Assembly: GCA_033439265.1 (NCBI GenBank)
Contig: JAVTVX010000035.1
Coordinates: 17,262,001 to 17,326,000, forward strand
DNA: 64,000 nucleotides
Source: Dillenia suffruticosa
Taxonomy: Eukaryota; Streptophyta; Magnoliopsida; Dilleniales; Dilleniaceae
Reading direction: 5' to 3'
Positions 12,219 to 24,177 of this stretch are shown here, piece after piece. Under the pieces are notes generated by a model. The model was not told the origin of the DNA. It saw nothing but the letters and a program-made list of their open reading frames with translations, and made no database searches. Positions within the stretch are counted from its first letter, which is position 1. Each line of letters begins with the position of its first letter. The position numbers and the translations under genes are program-made.

Positions 12219-14804
12219 ATGACGGACATAGTGAAAATGTTATGTTACATAAATGATGAAATTGTGAAGGGTGAGAATTGAGTGGATTGTGACCGTAAAC
12301 TTTCGAAATTGATTCGGGTGAAAAAAATACATTTTTTAATGAGCTGATATCTGTGGTCTGTAAGGGATTTCGAATCAATTGGACAAGACAACACGTAGAG
12401 ATTTTTCATCGTTATTCTATGTCACACATATAAGAGGGAATGTAAGGTATGTATTGGTACCGATCAATGATGATGATGACATTCTGAACTTGATGGAGTT
12501 TGCGGTGGCTACGGGAATGTGTACAAGTCATGAATTGTATATAAAAGCATACAATGGTCTGACGTTTGTGCCTATGCAACAAGATTGCGATAATGTGGAC
12601 GAGTATCCACTTATCGAATCTCGAGTGGATGTTGTTATGGTAAACATGGATAGAGACATGGATAAAGATGTGGATGAAGAAGAAATGGTAGAAGAAGAGG
12701 CCAAAAAAGATGTCGAAGAAGAGGATGATGATGAAGAAGAAGATGGTTGAGAAGTTGGTCGTACTAGTTGTCGTAGTTCTGGAAACCAGATAATGTTTGG
12801 GTCATCTTCAGCACCCGCACCCATTCATGGTGGTAGAAGATATGTCTATAGTGGAGTTGATGAGTTAATTTCTTTCATAAGAACTATACCGGGAGGAGAT
12901 GGTTTTGTCACTTTTGAGGAAAATTATTGATTGACAATCGATAGTGGGAGTTTTAGCGATAAATTGAAGAAAGAGATGACGTTTGAGTTGAAGGATCAAC
13001 TTATGCATTTTGTGAAAATGTATAATATGGAGAATCACTATCAATTTCGTGTTATGAGATCAACCCCTATACTTTGGATAGCGGTATGTTCTCAAAGGGA
13101 TGAAGGTTGTGGGTGGAGGTTATGTGCACGTAAAATAAGACTACTTGATACCTTTGTGATAACTGTTGTGGAGAGACCGCACACATGTGTCAATACTGGG
13201 TTGATGTAGGATTATAGGCAGTTGGATTCAAATACGATGGCCTGACAGTTTGTTAACTATGTAAGGGAAAACCCAAGGATCAAAGTATCTTTCCTATGAA
13301 TCGTTATGACGGAAAGAACCTCGTATGCAGTTTCCCGAAGATGAGTTTGGGGCTGTAAAAAGAAGGGCGATAGAGATGGTATATGAGGATTGGGATGAAT
13401 CATACAAAGAGTTGTTACGAGTTTTGGATGCAATTATGCAAAAGAATCCTGGATCACAAGTGTCATTGAAGTTAGGTTCGGCCCGAGCGAATGGTGAAAT
13501 GGTCTTTGAAGCTGTCTTTTAGGCATTTGGTCATAGTATTATTGCATTTAGAAATTGTCGGCCATTGATAAGTATAGATAGGACTCACTTGTATGGGAAA
13601 TACAAGTACAAGTTGTTGATTGCACGTATTATGGACGGAGCGAATCACATAGTGTCGTTGGCATTTGGATTGGTAGATATAGAGTCACTAGTCTCGTGGT
13701 CGTGGTTTTTAATATGTGTGCGAGACTATGTTGTCTTAGATAGGGAGGGACCAATTTGCTTGATTTTTAGATTGACATGAAGGGATAAGAGTCACTGTTA
13801 CTCATCCAGATTTTGGATGGTTGCTTCCGCATGCTGTGTGGCGTTTTTTGCGTAAGGTATGTCGCTAATAACTTTAACAAGTATCACAAAAGTCAGGGTT
13901 GTAAGAGAGTTGTCACTATTGCTACATTACAACCACAACATAAAAAATTTGATTTATATATGGCGAGAATGAAGGAGATAAAAGATGATACCCCTAATTA
14001 CTTTGCGAACATTGTCCCTGAACAATGGACCATATCTCACGATGGTGGCTTTCATTATGGCTATATGACGACCAATATCAATGAAAGTTATAATGCCGTG
14101 CTAAAATGTGTAAGAAATCTACTAATTTCTGTTTTGGTACTGATGACATTTTATAATTCGGTGAACTATTTTGAAACTAGAATCGCTGAGGCGAAAGCGT
14201 AGATGATAAGAGGAGAGCGGTATACGAAATATGCAAATGCCATGTTAGGAAGGTGGACAAACACCGCTACTTTCATCCGGTTGTCTATTTTAATAGGGAG
14301 AATGGGATCTTCGAGATAGAAACAGATCATAAACAAACACGATATGGTCACAAGAGAGGAAATAAACATATCGTCGACGTCAATAATGAATATTGCACAT
14401 GCGGGAAATGACAAATGTATAGAATACTTTGTTCCCATGCAATCGCTGTACTATCATGGACCATGATCGACGTTCATATGATTGTCAGAAAATTGTATAT
14501 GTGGTAACAACAAGTTAGAGTGTACGAGTCATATTTTTCACCGGTGGGAGATAAATTTGGATGGCCACTTGGATCGTACCCAACATCATTCCGGATGTAT
14601 CACTAAGGCGTGAGAAAGGGAGACCAACGTCATCTCGATATTATAACGAGATGGATATCCAATAATCATCTTCGCGGATATCATGTGGCAATTGTAGTGT
14701 CGAGAGCCATAATCGAAGAAGATGTACGAAACAAATGAGATGTGGTTTTTGTGGGAGATAGGCTTACAATCAAAGAAATTGCCAAACCATATCCGTGAAA
14801 ATAG
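12219..14804 (+). pseudogene. Decayed MULE transposase (MULE-2)
   Basis: This is the same transposase as in MULE-1. The ATG at 12219 opens MTDIVKMLCYIND..., the PB1-like N-terminus. A long Asp/Glu-rich stretch lies near 12650-12745. The DNA-binding region has CGWRLCARKIRLL (13108-13146). The DDE core has IDRTHLYGKYKYKLL and SWSWFLICVRDYVV (13572-13735). The SWIM finger (NNEYCTCGK...CSHAIAVL) lies near 14385-14452, and a zinc knuckle (CGFCGR) near 14740. In-frame stops (for example TGA at the end of the acidic tract, TAG after EAVF near 13522) and frameshifts break it. It keeps a single-unit SWIM finger, unlike MULE-1. Confidence 0.85.
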
Positions 14805-15060
14805 ATAGTTTTTGTATTTTAATTAGAATTTATGTATTTCTTATTATAACGAACATCGTGTATTTATTTTTCGTATATTTGATTTTTGATAATTTTAGTT
14901 TAAATGTATTTTCATATTCATGTTTATAATTGTATATTTCTATTTTTTTAATTGAGTACTTGTAATCTAAATTATTTTTATAATTGAGTATCTGAAATCT
15001 AATTTATTTTTAACTTACGTATTTGTAATCTATTTTATTTTGACATCATGTATTTTGCAG

Positions 15061-17024
15061 ATGGATCCAGAACCTTCTGATTCGAGTATTTTTCGGTTAC
15101 AGTGGCGGCACCGTTCTTCTCACCTTTGGGAGGGAGTCGGCACGATGGTTACGCTCACTTGCCGTCGACGTGAGGCCGTGCTATGCCATTAGGAGTACGG
15201 TCACATCAACAAGCGAGTGGTTCCTCTTTTGGAGGACTGTAGATTTTTGGGCGTTGCTCGACTGCGCTTCATTCAGCTCGATTGACATTTTATCACTGCT
15301 CTAGTGAAGCAATGGAGGCCGGAGATGCACACTTTTCACCTTCCCTATAGTGAGATCACTATTACCCTTCAGGATATTGAGATTCTGTTAGGGTTACCTG
15401 TGGATGGCCATCCCCTTCGTATCTAGGACCTCGGGAGTGGCATGAGGTGATATATGCGAGAGACTTTTAGGTGTTAGTCTACCACGGTCTGCGTTTAGGG
15501 GTTACACTTTGAGCATGCCGTGGTTGTCCGAGATTTTTCTGATTTGCCCGCAGGTGTTGATGATATAGCTATTTTATAGTGGACGCGGTTTTATATTTTA
15601 CTTTTGATAAGGGGTATCCCGTTTTCTGATAAAATATGAACTTTTATACATTTACAGTTTTTATTATTTTTAGAGGATTTAGAGTTGTTATGTAAATTTA
15701 GTTGGGGATCTGCGTGTTTGGCATATCTATACAGACAGCTGTGTATAGTCACGCACGCAGATTCACGTGAGATTGGTGGGGTGCTAGTTTTGTTACAACT
15801 TTGGGGGTAGGAGTGGTTTCCTTATATAGCTTTTATTCGATGAGATTTGCACGTAGATGGGGATGAACCACTCATTTTGTGGTGGTACGCTGAGTTTGAT
15901 GCCAGTATGTTCCCTATACATGTCGTTTCCGTATATAGGGAGGCACTCGATAGGCGGATGGTCGATCAGGTCGTTTGGGTCTCGTACTCAGATGATGTAC
16001 TGTTATCTCTCCCCGACTATTGTCACAGGGGGAGGGATATTTGGCACGCACGGGTCCCTTTGATTTGTTTTAGTATCGTGGAGTGACACTTCCCAAATAG
16101 GGTGTTACGACAGTTTGTAGGCTTGCAGTATGTTCCGGGTGAGTGTGACATCGAGAACAGACTCCGCGATACGAGCACGCGAGCTACACTAGAGGTCGAT
16201 TGGTCGGCAGTACAGGCAATATACGTTGATCTTTGAATTCACCGACACGACCATCTAGTTCCGCTAAATATCTCTTTCAAACCTGCGCTCGATCCTGCCT
16301 AGTCGCTCTGGTTTCGCACCATCTCCTGCAGATTTGTTGGTCGTCAGGGAGGTTCTTTGAGTTACATGATAAGTTTTCATCTAACTTTTTTCATTCTCAA
16401 TCAATGAATTTAATTTGTTATTTTAACTATTTCTCACATTATTTCTTGTAGTGGGCACTTTGCATGAGATACGAGACAGGCCTGGTGTCAACGATCGTGG
16501 CCTTGCTTAGTCGGCCATCTTAGTTCTGGCAGATGATATGACACGTCTTTTCAACGTTTGACCTGATAGAGGTGGCACAAATAGTGGCGATGCAGATCGA
16601 GCACGTGGACGATGACGAGGGAGAGGACGGCGTTCGAGACCTCCACCCTCGTCCGATTATGCGTTGGCGCCACCCTTTCAGCATTTGGACGACGTCGCAG
16701 GACCTTCCACCATGTACGGTGAGTTTTCATCTTTCTACATCTCTGTCTTTGATGAGTTCCCTCAGGTTTTCACTCCGAGAGCTCTTTAGAGGGGAGAATG
16801 TCCCGATAACTTTATGGATGAGGGACTGACGTGGTGTGAAAGATGATACACCACCGATGTATTACGTGTCCTTGCTCGTTTTCTTCGATCCCAACCACCA
16901 GGATGTAGGCTTCTCTCAGATCACACAGATAAATGATCTAGATTTAGTATTTCACGATGATTCTATAGACAAAAGAGTAGATTTAGGTTTTCCACAGTAT
17001 ATTAGAAGAATACGACAACATTGA
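15061..17024 (+). pseudogene. Decayed plant mobile domain (PMD) gene, MULE-2
   Basis: The gene opens at 15061 (MDPEPSDSSIFRLQWRHRSS), directly after ttttgcag, so the start may lie at an exon edge. It shows [18 protein letters not shown] and [11 protein letters not shown] (15330-15415), the most diagnostic PMD stretch. A middle region with EFDASMFPIHVVSVYREALD follows (15890-15950), then RVLRQFVGLQYVPGECDIE (16100-16155) and FRTISCRFVGRQ (16310-16345). The C-terminus has VDDDEGEDGVRDL near 16603-16640. It is longer than the MULE-1 copy, which lacks the middle region. Several stops are present. The PMD is known in MAIN/MAIL host proteins and in MULE and Ty3 transposons; its role in transposition is not established. 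Confidence 0.8.
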
Positions 17025-17414
17025 ATTTTATTTTTTGTAATTTGTCATTTCTTTTAAAATTAATGAAATTTAATTTATTTTTTTTCTTCTGTTCATTGTA
17101 CTTTATGTAGTTGTTTTTGGTTTTTGAGATTTGTTAATGATCTGTTATGATATTTCAGTTGTATTATGTATTTGCTTTGAAAATTAGTAGTGAAAATTAC
17201 TTCAAAATTTAGAATTTGTAAATTGAGTTGTCGTGAGTTTTGAGATGTATTATATATGAATTGTGGTTATGAACTCGAAAAATGACTGTAAATAATATTT
17301 TAAAATTTGGAGTTTATAAATTACATTGTTGTGGTATTTGCGCTATGTTGTAATTTGGATTGTTGTAAATTTGGTCCGTATATAATGTGTAAAATGTGCT
17401 TTAAAAGTGACTAG

Positions 17415-17525
17415 AAGGATGTCGTGAGTTGAAGTCACGATATGTCTCATTTTTTATATATGTCGTGATTTCAAGTTACGACATGCATAAACAGCGCATG
17501 TCGTGTTTTTAATTCAAGAGATAGG
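17415..17525. repeat. Right palindrome array of MULE-2 (type A)
   Basis: Three palindromes (starting near 17419, 17460 and 17497) with ATGTCGTGA / TCACGAyAT-type arms, some degraded, lie just inside the right TIR. Confidence 0.7.
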
Positions 17526-17606
17526 TATGTTATTTTTATATTTATTTTTTCTGTTATATTGTTTTAATTTTTTTTTAAAATTTCAAGTTTTATCCGTACA
17601 GAACTC

Positions 17607-17753
17607 TATTAAATGTTGCATGTGTACGGACCAAACGCGGCGTTTCAAAGGACGATTCGATACTTGTTCAAGCCCTGTCCGCATCTGATTCTCACTCATC
17701 AGACTTCCCCTCTCTTCTTCACTTGCGGTTCCAGGAAGATTGGCTTTTCCAAA
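17607..17753 (+). promoter_or_regulatory. Remaining native 5' leader of the GPP gene
   Basis: Only this stretch separates MULE-2 from the GPP start codon. It begins with the 10-bp target duplication, is C/T-rich in its second half (cttcccctctcttcttcac) and ends in tccaaaATG. I cannot place a TATA box in it. Any native promoter is therefore either very short, lies beyond MULE-2 (before 11243), or has been replaced by MULE-2 terminal sequence. Confidence 0.4.
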
Positions 17754-20700
17754 ATGGTGAATCCCGCTTGCAGACCTCACGTTACTCACGTCATTTTCGA
17801 CATGGATGGTCTCCTTCTTGGTAATTTCATCATACACTTGCTCTTCGTTCCTTCTTTCTAATATTCCCCTCTCTCTCTCTCTTTATGTGGTTGTTATTAT
17901 ACATTCATCGTCCTCAGTTGGTGCTAAATCTGTCATTCGAGGAATTTGTTGGGAATTTCTGACTAAAATGGGGTTGGTTAAATTGGGTGAATATTTTTGA
18001 AGAGCAATTACAAGCATTACAAGTTTGTAAGATTGGTTTAACCTTCTGGGTTCTGCGCACCTAATTTTACCATGATTTGCTAACTCTGTTTACAACCTCG
18101 TAAGGTTTAAGATAACAAAAAAAGACATATATATTTGAGTGTCTTAAGAAAAAATCTTAGTATCTTCTTACTTGTCTTCCTTGAGATTTTAATTGGAGAA
18201 ATTTTAAATTCTTGTGTGTGTCTTCCATTTTTATGTTAGTGGTATGAGTCGCTCATAAAAATACAATAACCGAAGATCCTAAAATTGTGTAATTCTAATT
18301 GATGTAGTTGCTACATGTTCAATCCAGAGTTGAGCTAACAAATTTTGACACCAACATCAATGCTTTTCATGAAAATTTAGTGAACTGATTTGTTTTACAA
18401 ATTGCGGATGTCGGATCATATTGAGTTTCAAATTCTTTTTAATGGCAATCTATAACTAATTCATGAAAATTTTAATTTTTTCAAGATGATTAACATTTTG
18501 CTTTTTCATAAACCTTTGTAAATCAACCTTCCAAGGACAGTTTAGTAGTGCTGATTCAGTTGAAGGTAGAGTAAAATGAATATCTTTGTAAAGGATTCTC
18601 ATAGGTGATTTAGAACCAAGAAGATAAAAAATAAATAAAAAAGAAGAAAGAAAAAGGCTTATGTACTAGCAAATATCATAAGGGAAAGAACTATAACATG
18701 AGTTGCCTCTTGTTTATTTGATGAGATTGTGCATGATTTATAGCGATTCGATTCAACATTAGTGAGGTTTATCTTTTTTTTTTTTTTTCTTTTGGTGAAG
18801 CTTTGTTATCTTCTTGACATATTTTCGTGGAACAGAGAGGGAGGGAAAGAGGGAAACACATTAAAGGAAATTAATTTAATAAATAAGGAACTAAAGGAGA
18901 ATTTATGAAGTTTGCAAAATGAAAGCAAGAGGAATTGGACTATTTTCACAGCAGTTATATTTGAGATTGATCCATGATTAGAAAAATTGTACCAGCGTAA
19001 GATGACTTACAATGGTATAAATGGACCCCTCTTAAAGAAAATAATAATAATTATGCATTTTCTTAAGATAAAGGTGTAACTTGATGCAACTATCGAAAGA
19101 AAAAGGTGTAACATGATGCATGTTCATAGTCCTTCAAAATATTAACAACATAAGAAGAGGTCGTGCTAGATTCTTCATCGACTAGTTCCTGATCTTTGCT
19201 CATGCAACCACCAAACTAATTTCTTGATCTTTGAAGTCACAAATAATCCATAATGAGGAAGACTACCTTCACTTGCATGCTTCTTCTTCTTTCATAGGAG
19301 GAGGTCATACTAGATTTCTTCACCATCTACGAGTTCCCAATCTTTGCTTATGTCATCACCAAGTTACTTGTTCTTTAAAGTCACAAATAATCTATCACAA
19401 TGAAGACTGCCTTTGCTTGCAGGCTTCTTCTTCTTTTATTATTATGTGGGAAGTTGGGGTGGGCAAGTGGGGGTTGTTAATCCTAAGATGACAAACTAAA
19501 GCTTCTATTTATGTACTGGTTGATGTCCAACCAAAAAGTAGTGCAGTCCCGTTTATTTTTTTTCATGTGTTATCTCTGTGACAACTTCATCATATTCGGT
19601 AGATATCTTACATCTTTTCACATACATTTCTAAACTTGGAGAAACCTTTTGAGATCCTGATTTCTTGTTGTTTTAGACACGGAGAAGTTCTATACTGAGG
19701 TCCAGGAGATTATACTTTCTAGGTATAATAAAACATTTGATTGGTCACTGAAGGCCAAAATGATGGGTAAAAAAGCAATTGAAGCTGCTCGTGTTTTTGT
19801 TGAAGAGACTGGCATCAGTGATTCTCTCACTGCTGAGGACTTTCTTGTAGAAAGGGAGGCAATGCTCCAAACAATGTTCCCAACATGTGAGCTCATGCCA
19901 GGTAGCATTCTTTGTGTATCCTCTTTTTGTCAACCATGGGCAGTAGATGCAAAGTTTTCTGAGCGAGAACATTTATAAACTGTTTTATTTCTTGTCTCTG
20001 CATGGGTCATGTTTCTGGATGGTATTTGGCTTCCACAGTTTTGTAGCCATTTGATCTCTTACTTATATTTTTTTATTTAAATTCTTTTAATACATATATT
20101 TGTGTATCTATATATGTACATGCTTATGCTTAGTTCAGTTTCTGGTTATTTTTAGAACGGATTTTTCGGTTTCTAGACTCATCTTATGTTGCTCAACCTG
20201 TAACAACTTAAATGGCTTGGAGCAAGTATCCTTTAAAAAAGGGCACATAAATGACACCCACAATTCATAATAATTTATCATCTGAAACCTTAATGAATAT
20301 CTAGACTTCATTTTTGTGGCTAAAATGATCAGTAACTATTTGAAGACCTTGCATTATGTTGTGGAAAGTGAAGCTACTGACTTTATAGGTGTAATGTCCT
20401 AGTTGCAAAGTGTAAAGTGGCCTTGGATGGTCGCATGCTCATGAGTATAGATTTTTGTGTACTTATATGAAAGAGATAGACCTATAAGACTGTAGAACTG
20501 ACCTTGGCACATTGGCTGAAAGTTCACGACTTTTTTTTTTGTAATTTTAAAAAAAAATATATATATATATGTTTTTTAATTTTTTAATTTTTTAACTTTC
20601 AGGTTGGCCTGCAGGTTTGGACCCCCGTTAAAACTAATTGGACTGGTCATAATAAAATGTTAAATATTAGATATGCTTGCCTATATAGTATTGCTAGAAT

Positions 20701-23700
20701 GTAGGGTATTTTCTTTCTCTTGATTTATCCACTTTAACTTCTCTCTTGCTCTCAACTCTCCTCTCTTCCTGTCTTTCTTAATCCTTCAATGCCATTTTTT
20801 TCAATTTTTTTTTTTTTAATATCCAATATGTATGCCCTCCCTGCACAAATTGTAGCAACAGTCAATGCAGATGGAGATCTAGATCTCTGAATTACACTTC
20901 TAGATCTTCCAATTGCAACACACACCAGTACTTTTGGATTCGATCCCTCTCAAAGAAAGGAGCAGGGTAGTTTCTAATCCTAAATTTCAAGTTTCACTTC
21001 TATCGTGGTTTCAATTTTCTATATTGTTTTGTCATGTGTTTCAATTTCATTTTGTGATTTTCACAGAGATGATCAAGCTTGGGGTTTGATCATCTTTAAG
21101 GCAATTAGAACTCTCACCTCTTTGATGGGTTTTTCTAGGGTTTGCAATGGATTTCAATGTCCGCAAATTAACAATAAAAGAAGTGCATATGATCAATCAA
21201 GCTTCTGTTCATGCTCATGGGTATATGACAGAAAAATATATGAGTAAAGTGGGCCACAAGTGGCATCATGAAGCCTAAATCTAGAACTAGGTAGGCCCAA
21301 AAGAAACCAGATTGTTAAATTAAAAGAAAGGTCCAAATTTTGCCCCGTTTAAAACAGAAAATTGAGCCAAATCGGTTTGGAAACTGATATCCGGACTGGT
21401 CCAGTTTCTGATTCTGGCTGGCCTGTCCAGAGTTTTGGCAACATAAAACTGATACATCCAGTTTGGCTCAACAAAGTCTATAAAAACCGGCCAAACTGGC
21501 TGAATTCCACCCCATAATTCTTGTCAATCAGTACAGTATCTCATTTTCCTCGTCCTATTTCTGATAAATTAGTGATAGATTTTACACAAGCAAGTTTTTT
21601 CTAATGTATTAATTGCAGTTGCTAAGATTTGTCAGGCAAAATATTCAAACTTGGTATTTGTGAAGTATGGATACTGGATACTAGTGTTGGACATAGATAC
21701 AAGTAGATCTTTAAATGGCCGTAAGGCAAAGAAAATTTCAAAAGGCACATCACTGGTAGGAATCAGCATGAGAAAATACTATTTTAAGTCAACTTTCACG
21801 TTTGAATGACAATTTTTATTTATAAATACTTAAAACTTTGAGAAATAAATAATATATATTACTCAATTGTTGCTATAGCCGACCCCAAATATTGGGATTA
21901 AGACTCAGTTTGTTGTACTCAATTGTTGCTATAGATATAGTTTCCCTTTACCTAGATATTCTATATACTTTTACAATAGTATAAGCATTTATAAGTTTTT
22001 GTAAAGTATCAGGCTCTAAAAGAATAATAGTTGATTATGCCACGAGGCAGGCATGCGCTTTGAGTTGATCATTTCTAATAGCATATTTTCTAGGACAATA
22101 CAAATTCAATTTTGTAACTAAGAAAAGACATTATTAAGGTGGTTGATCACTTGTTTAGCATATTTATCTTTTCTGAACTATAACCATCACTACTGTTGGT
22201 AGTGCTAAACCTGTTTTGGACCAGTGTAACTATAACTTGATAAAACTGCATTCTCTGTATTTTGAACATCTATATTAACTGAACATCTATATTAATGATC
22301 ATTTTTACAGGGGCAAGCCGGTTGATTAGGCATCTCCATGCGAATGGAGTTCCAATTTGTGTGGCTACAGGGTATGTTTCAGTCTTTTAATTTCTTAGAA
22401 TCTGTTGAAGCAAGCACGCTGTAAGTTTTTAATTATTCAATATCAAGCCTCTGAAGCATACTTTCGTGAATCTATATGCTTCAGATCACACAAACGGCAC
22501 TTCGGTTTGAAGACTCAAAGACATGGTGAACTTTTCTCATTAATGCATCATGTTGTTCTTGGAGATGATCCAGAAGTGAAACAAGGCAAGCCATCTCCAG
22601 ACATATTTCTTGCAGCAGCCAAGAGATTTGAGGTATAAATACTGCTTAAAATGATGATCTCTTCCATTTTAATAATTTAAAACCATATGTTATCTTGATG
22701 CTTTCATTTGTTCTCATATCAAATCTCCTAAAACTCATGGGTGGACAGGGCGGGCCAATAGATCCTCGTAAAGTACTAGTTTTTGAAGATGCTCCTTCAG
22801 GAGTTGGTGCAGCAAGGAATGCTGGAATGTAAGTTGTTTTATTTGGAGGTTACTTTTTTCCATTTTTGTGTCCTTATATAAAATCTGATTGCACAATCAA
22901 TATGCTCTTTTTCTTTATATGATGTTCTTAGCTGGTCCATTACAGGTTCCAAGTAGTGAAATCTTAATGTTCAGGGGAAACCATTTCTATTTGCATTTAA
23001 GAATTAATTATATCCAGTTAAAATTACTCTTGATTGAATTATTAAAATATTGTTTCAGTTAAATATTGATTTTTCTGAAAGCTGCTTTCTAGGTTTGTAA
23101 TGCACTTTGCTGATAGACCTGCGTAACATAACCTATTATTTTAGCTGATTATATACTGTTTCCTCATACCAGAAGATCGAATACCGGGGTATATCATCTT
23201 TAAAGTTGGAAATTATTCAATTCATTATTTAGATTTCTGAAAAATGAGAAATGGAACTTCTAATGCTTTTCATTTTTGTTTGGCCTAACGGAGGGGGTGG
23301 GGGGTACTTGTGGCTGTCGGGGAAACTAATACCACCAGGCTACAAAGGCTAGTTCAATGTCTTTAGTTCTCCTGAAAGTATGCTTTTCATTTCATTATTA
23401 GGAGAAAGGATGCAACCACATTGGTAAATATTGTGAAAATGAGATTGGAAACTACAAGATTCAATTTTTTCTCTCTCATCACCTCCCCCCCACCATGGAG
23501 GCAATATCTCTGCAGTTTTAACTGAGACAGGGGCGGAGTAATATATTGTTTTGGGTTGTGCTATGGAAGATTGATTTATATCTATGCTTCTCTTTCTCTC
23601 TCATTTCCTGGCAAAATCTATTTGCTCGTCTTGACTATTCCACTGCACCTGTTCACAGTGCTTATGAAAATGTTCTGCTACGTTGAATAATCTACAATAT

Positions 23701-24177
23701 GGTTATTTGAGTCAACAGGCATTTAGTGTAACCTGACCTGTCATTTAGGTTAAATTTGACAATTAGCAACACAACCAGAAATGCTGAAAATAAATATTCA
23801 GTCCCTTAAATTGTAGGAACTATCTCCCAACAGCTGAAGCAAACTGCTGAAGCCCCAGCATTCAGGTTAAACTTGACATTAGCTGTAAAAACAGAAATTC
23901 CGAAACAAAAAGAATATATATATTATTCAGTCCCTGAGATTTTAGGTACTATCTTATCATGACTTCAAATTTTAATAACTGCTCTCTCTCTCTCTCTCTC
24001 TCGCACGCTCGCTCTCTTCATAAATATCTATGGTTGCCTTGCAGGTCTGTAGTCATGGTTCCTGATCCAAGGTTGGATAGCGCTTACCGTGAAGCTGCAG
24101 ATCAAATTTTGAGCTCATTGTTAGAGTTCAACCCAGCTGATTGGGGTTTGCCGCCATTCCAAGATCTTGCAAGTTGA
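17754..24177 (+). CDS. GPP2: GPP2-like glycerol-3-phosphatase (HAD family)
   Basis: The product should be a HAD-superfamily phosphatase that dephosphorylates glycerol 3-phosphate to glycerol. There are six exons: 17754-17820, 19677-19901, 22311-22371, 22485-22632, 22749-22828 and 24045-24177. All junctions are GT-AG and the frame stays open for 237 residues, close to the roughly 240 of Arabidopsis GPP2. HAD motif I is [11 protein letters not shown] (nucleophile Asp16, Asp18). Motif II is the ATG at 116-118, motif III is Lys153 in QGKPSPD, and motif IV is FEDAPSG (Asp181). Family marks [16 protein letters not shown] and GLPPFQDL are present. No transit peptide is visible, so a cytosolic enzyme is likely. 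Introns 1 and 2 are swollen by repeats (1.9 and 2.4 kb). MULE-2 lies 147 bp upstream. A sugar-phosphate phosphatase of the same subfamily is the main alternative. Confidence 0.93.
18977..19520 (-). repeat. Right arm of the large inverted repeat, in GPP intron 1
   Basis: This is the reverse-complement partner of 9215-9782, about 9.2 kb away, and includes the two diverged internal units. It lies wholly within the first intron of GPP, so it is transcribed with the GPP pre-mRNA if that gene is active. Confidence 0.75.
21860..21934 (+). mobile_element. 37-bp retroelement tail with 19-bp target duplication
   Basis: Two identical 19-bp copies of tactcaattgttgctatag (21860-21878 and 21916-21934) bracket a 37-bp insert. 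The insert holds the hairpin cccaaatattggg, then attaagactcagtttgttg. This is the familiar 3' end of plant LINE/SINE families (GACCCCA..TGGGATTAAG..TTGTTG). It reads as an extremely 5'-truncated LINE-type insertion in GPP intron 2. Confidence 0.8.

Larger units (their letters stand above)
11253..17606 (+). mobile_element. MULE-2: Mutator-like element with transposase and PMD gene
   Basis: This is a complete element of about 6.35 kb. The left end GAGCTTTGTACGGATATAAC and the reverse complement of the right end GAGTTCTGTACGGATAAAAC make TIRs of about 100 bp, including the shared aaaaaaaaattaaaacaa block. A perfect 10-bp target duplication (tattaaatgt) flanks it. Gene order and sequence parallel MULE-1, but its palindrome arrays are of a different type (type A). 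The right TIR ends 147 bp before the GPP start codon. Stops in both genes show that it is now inactive by itself. Confidence 0.92.

Noticed and set aside
12528..12824. Poly-Ser antisense ORF
   Set aside because: It is the shadow of the GAA/GAT-rich acidic tract of the MULE-2 transposase.
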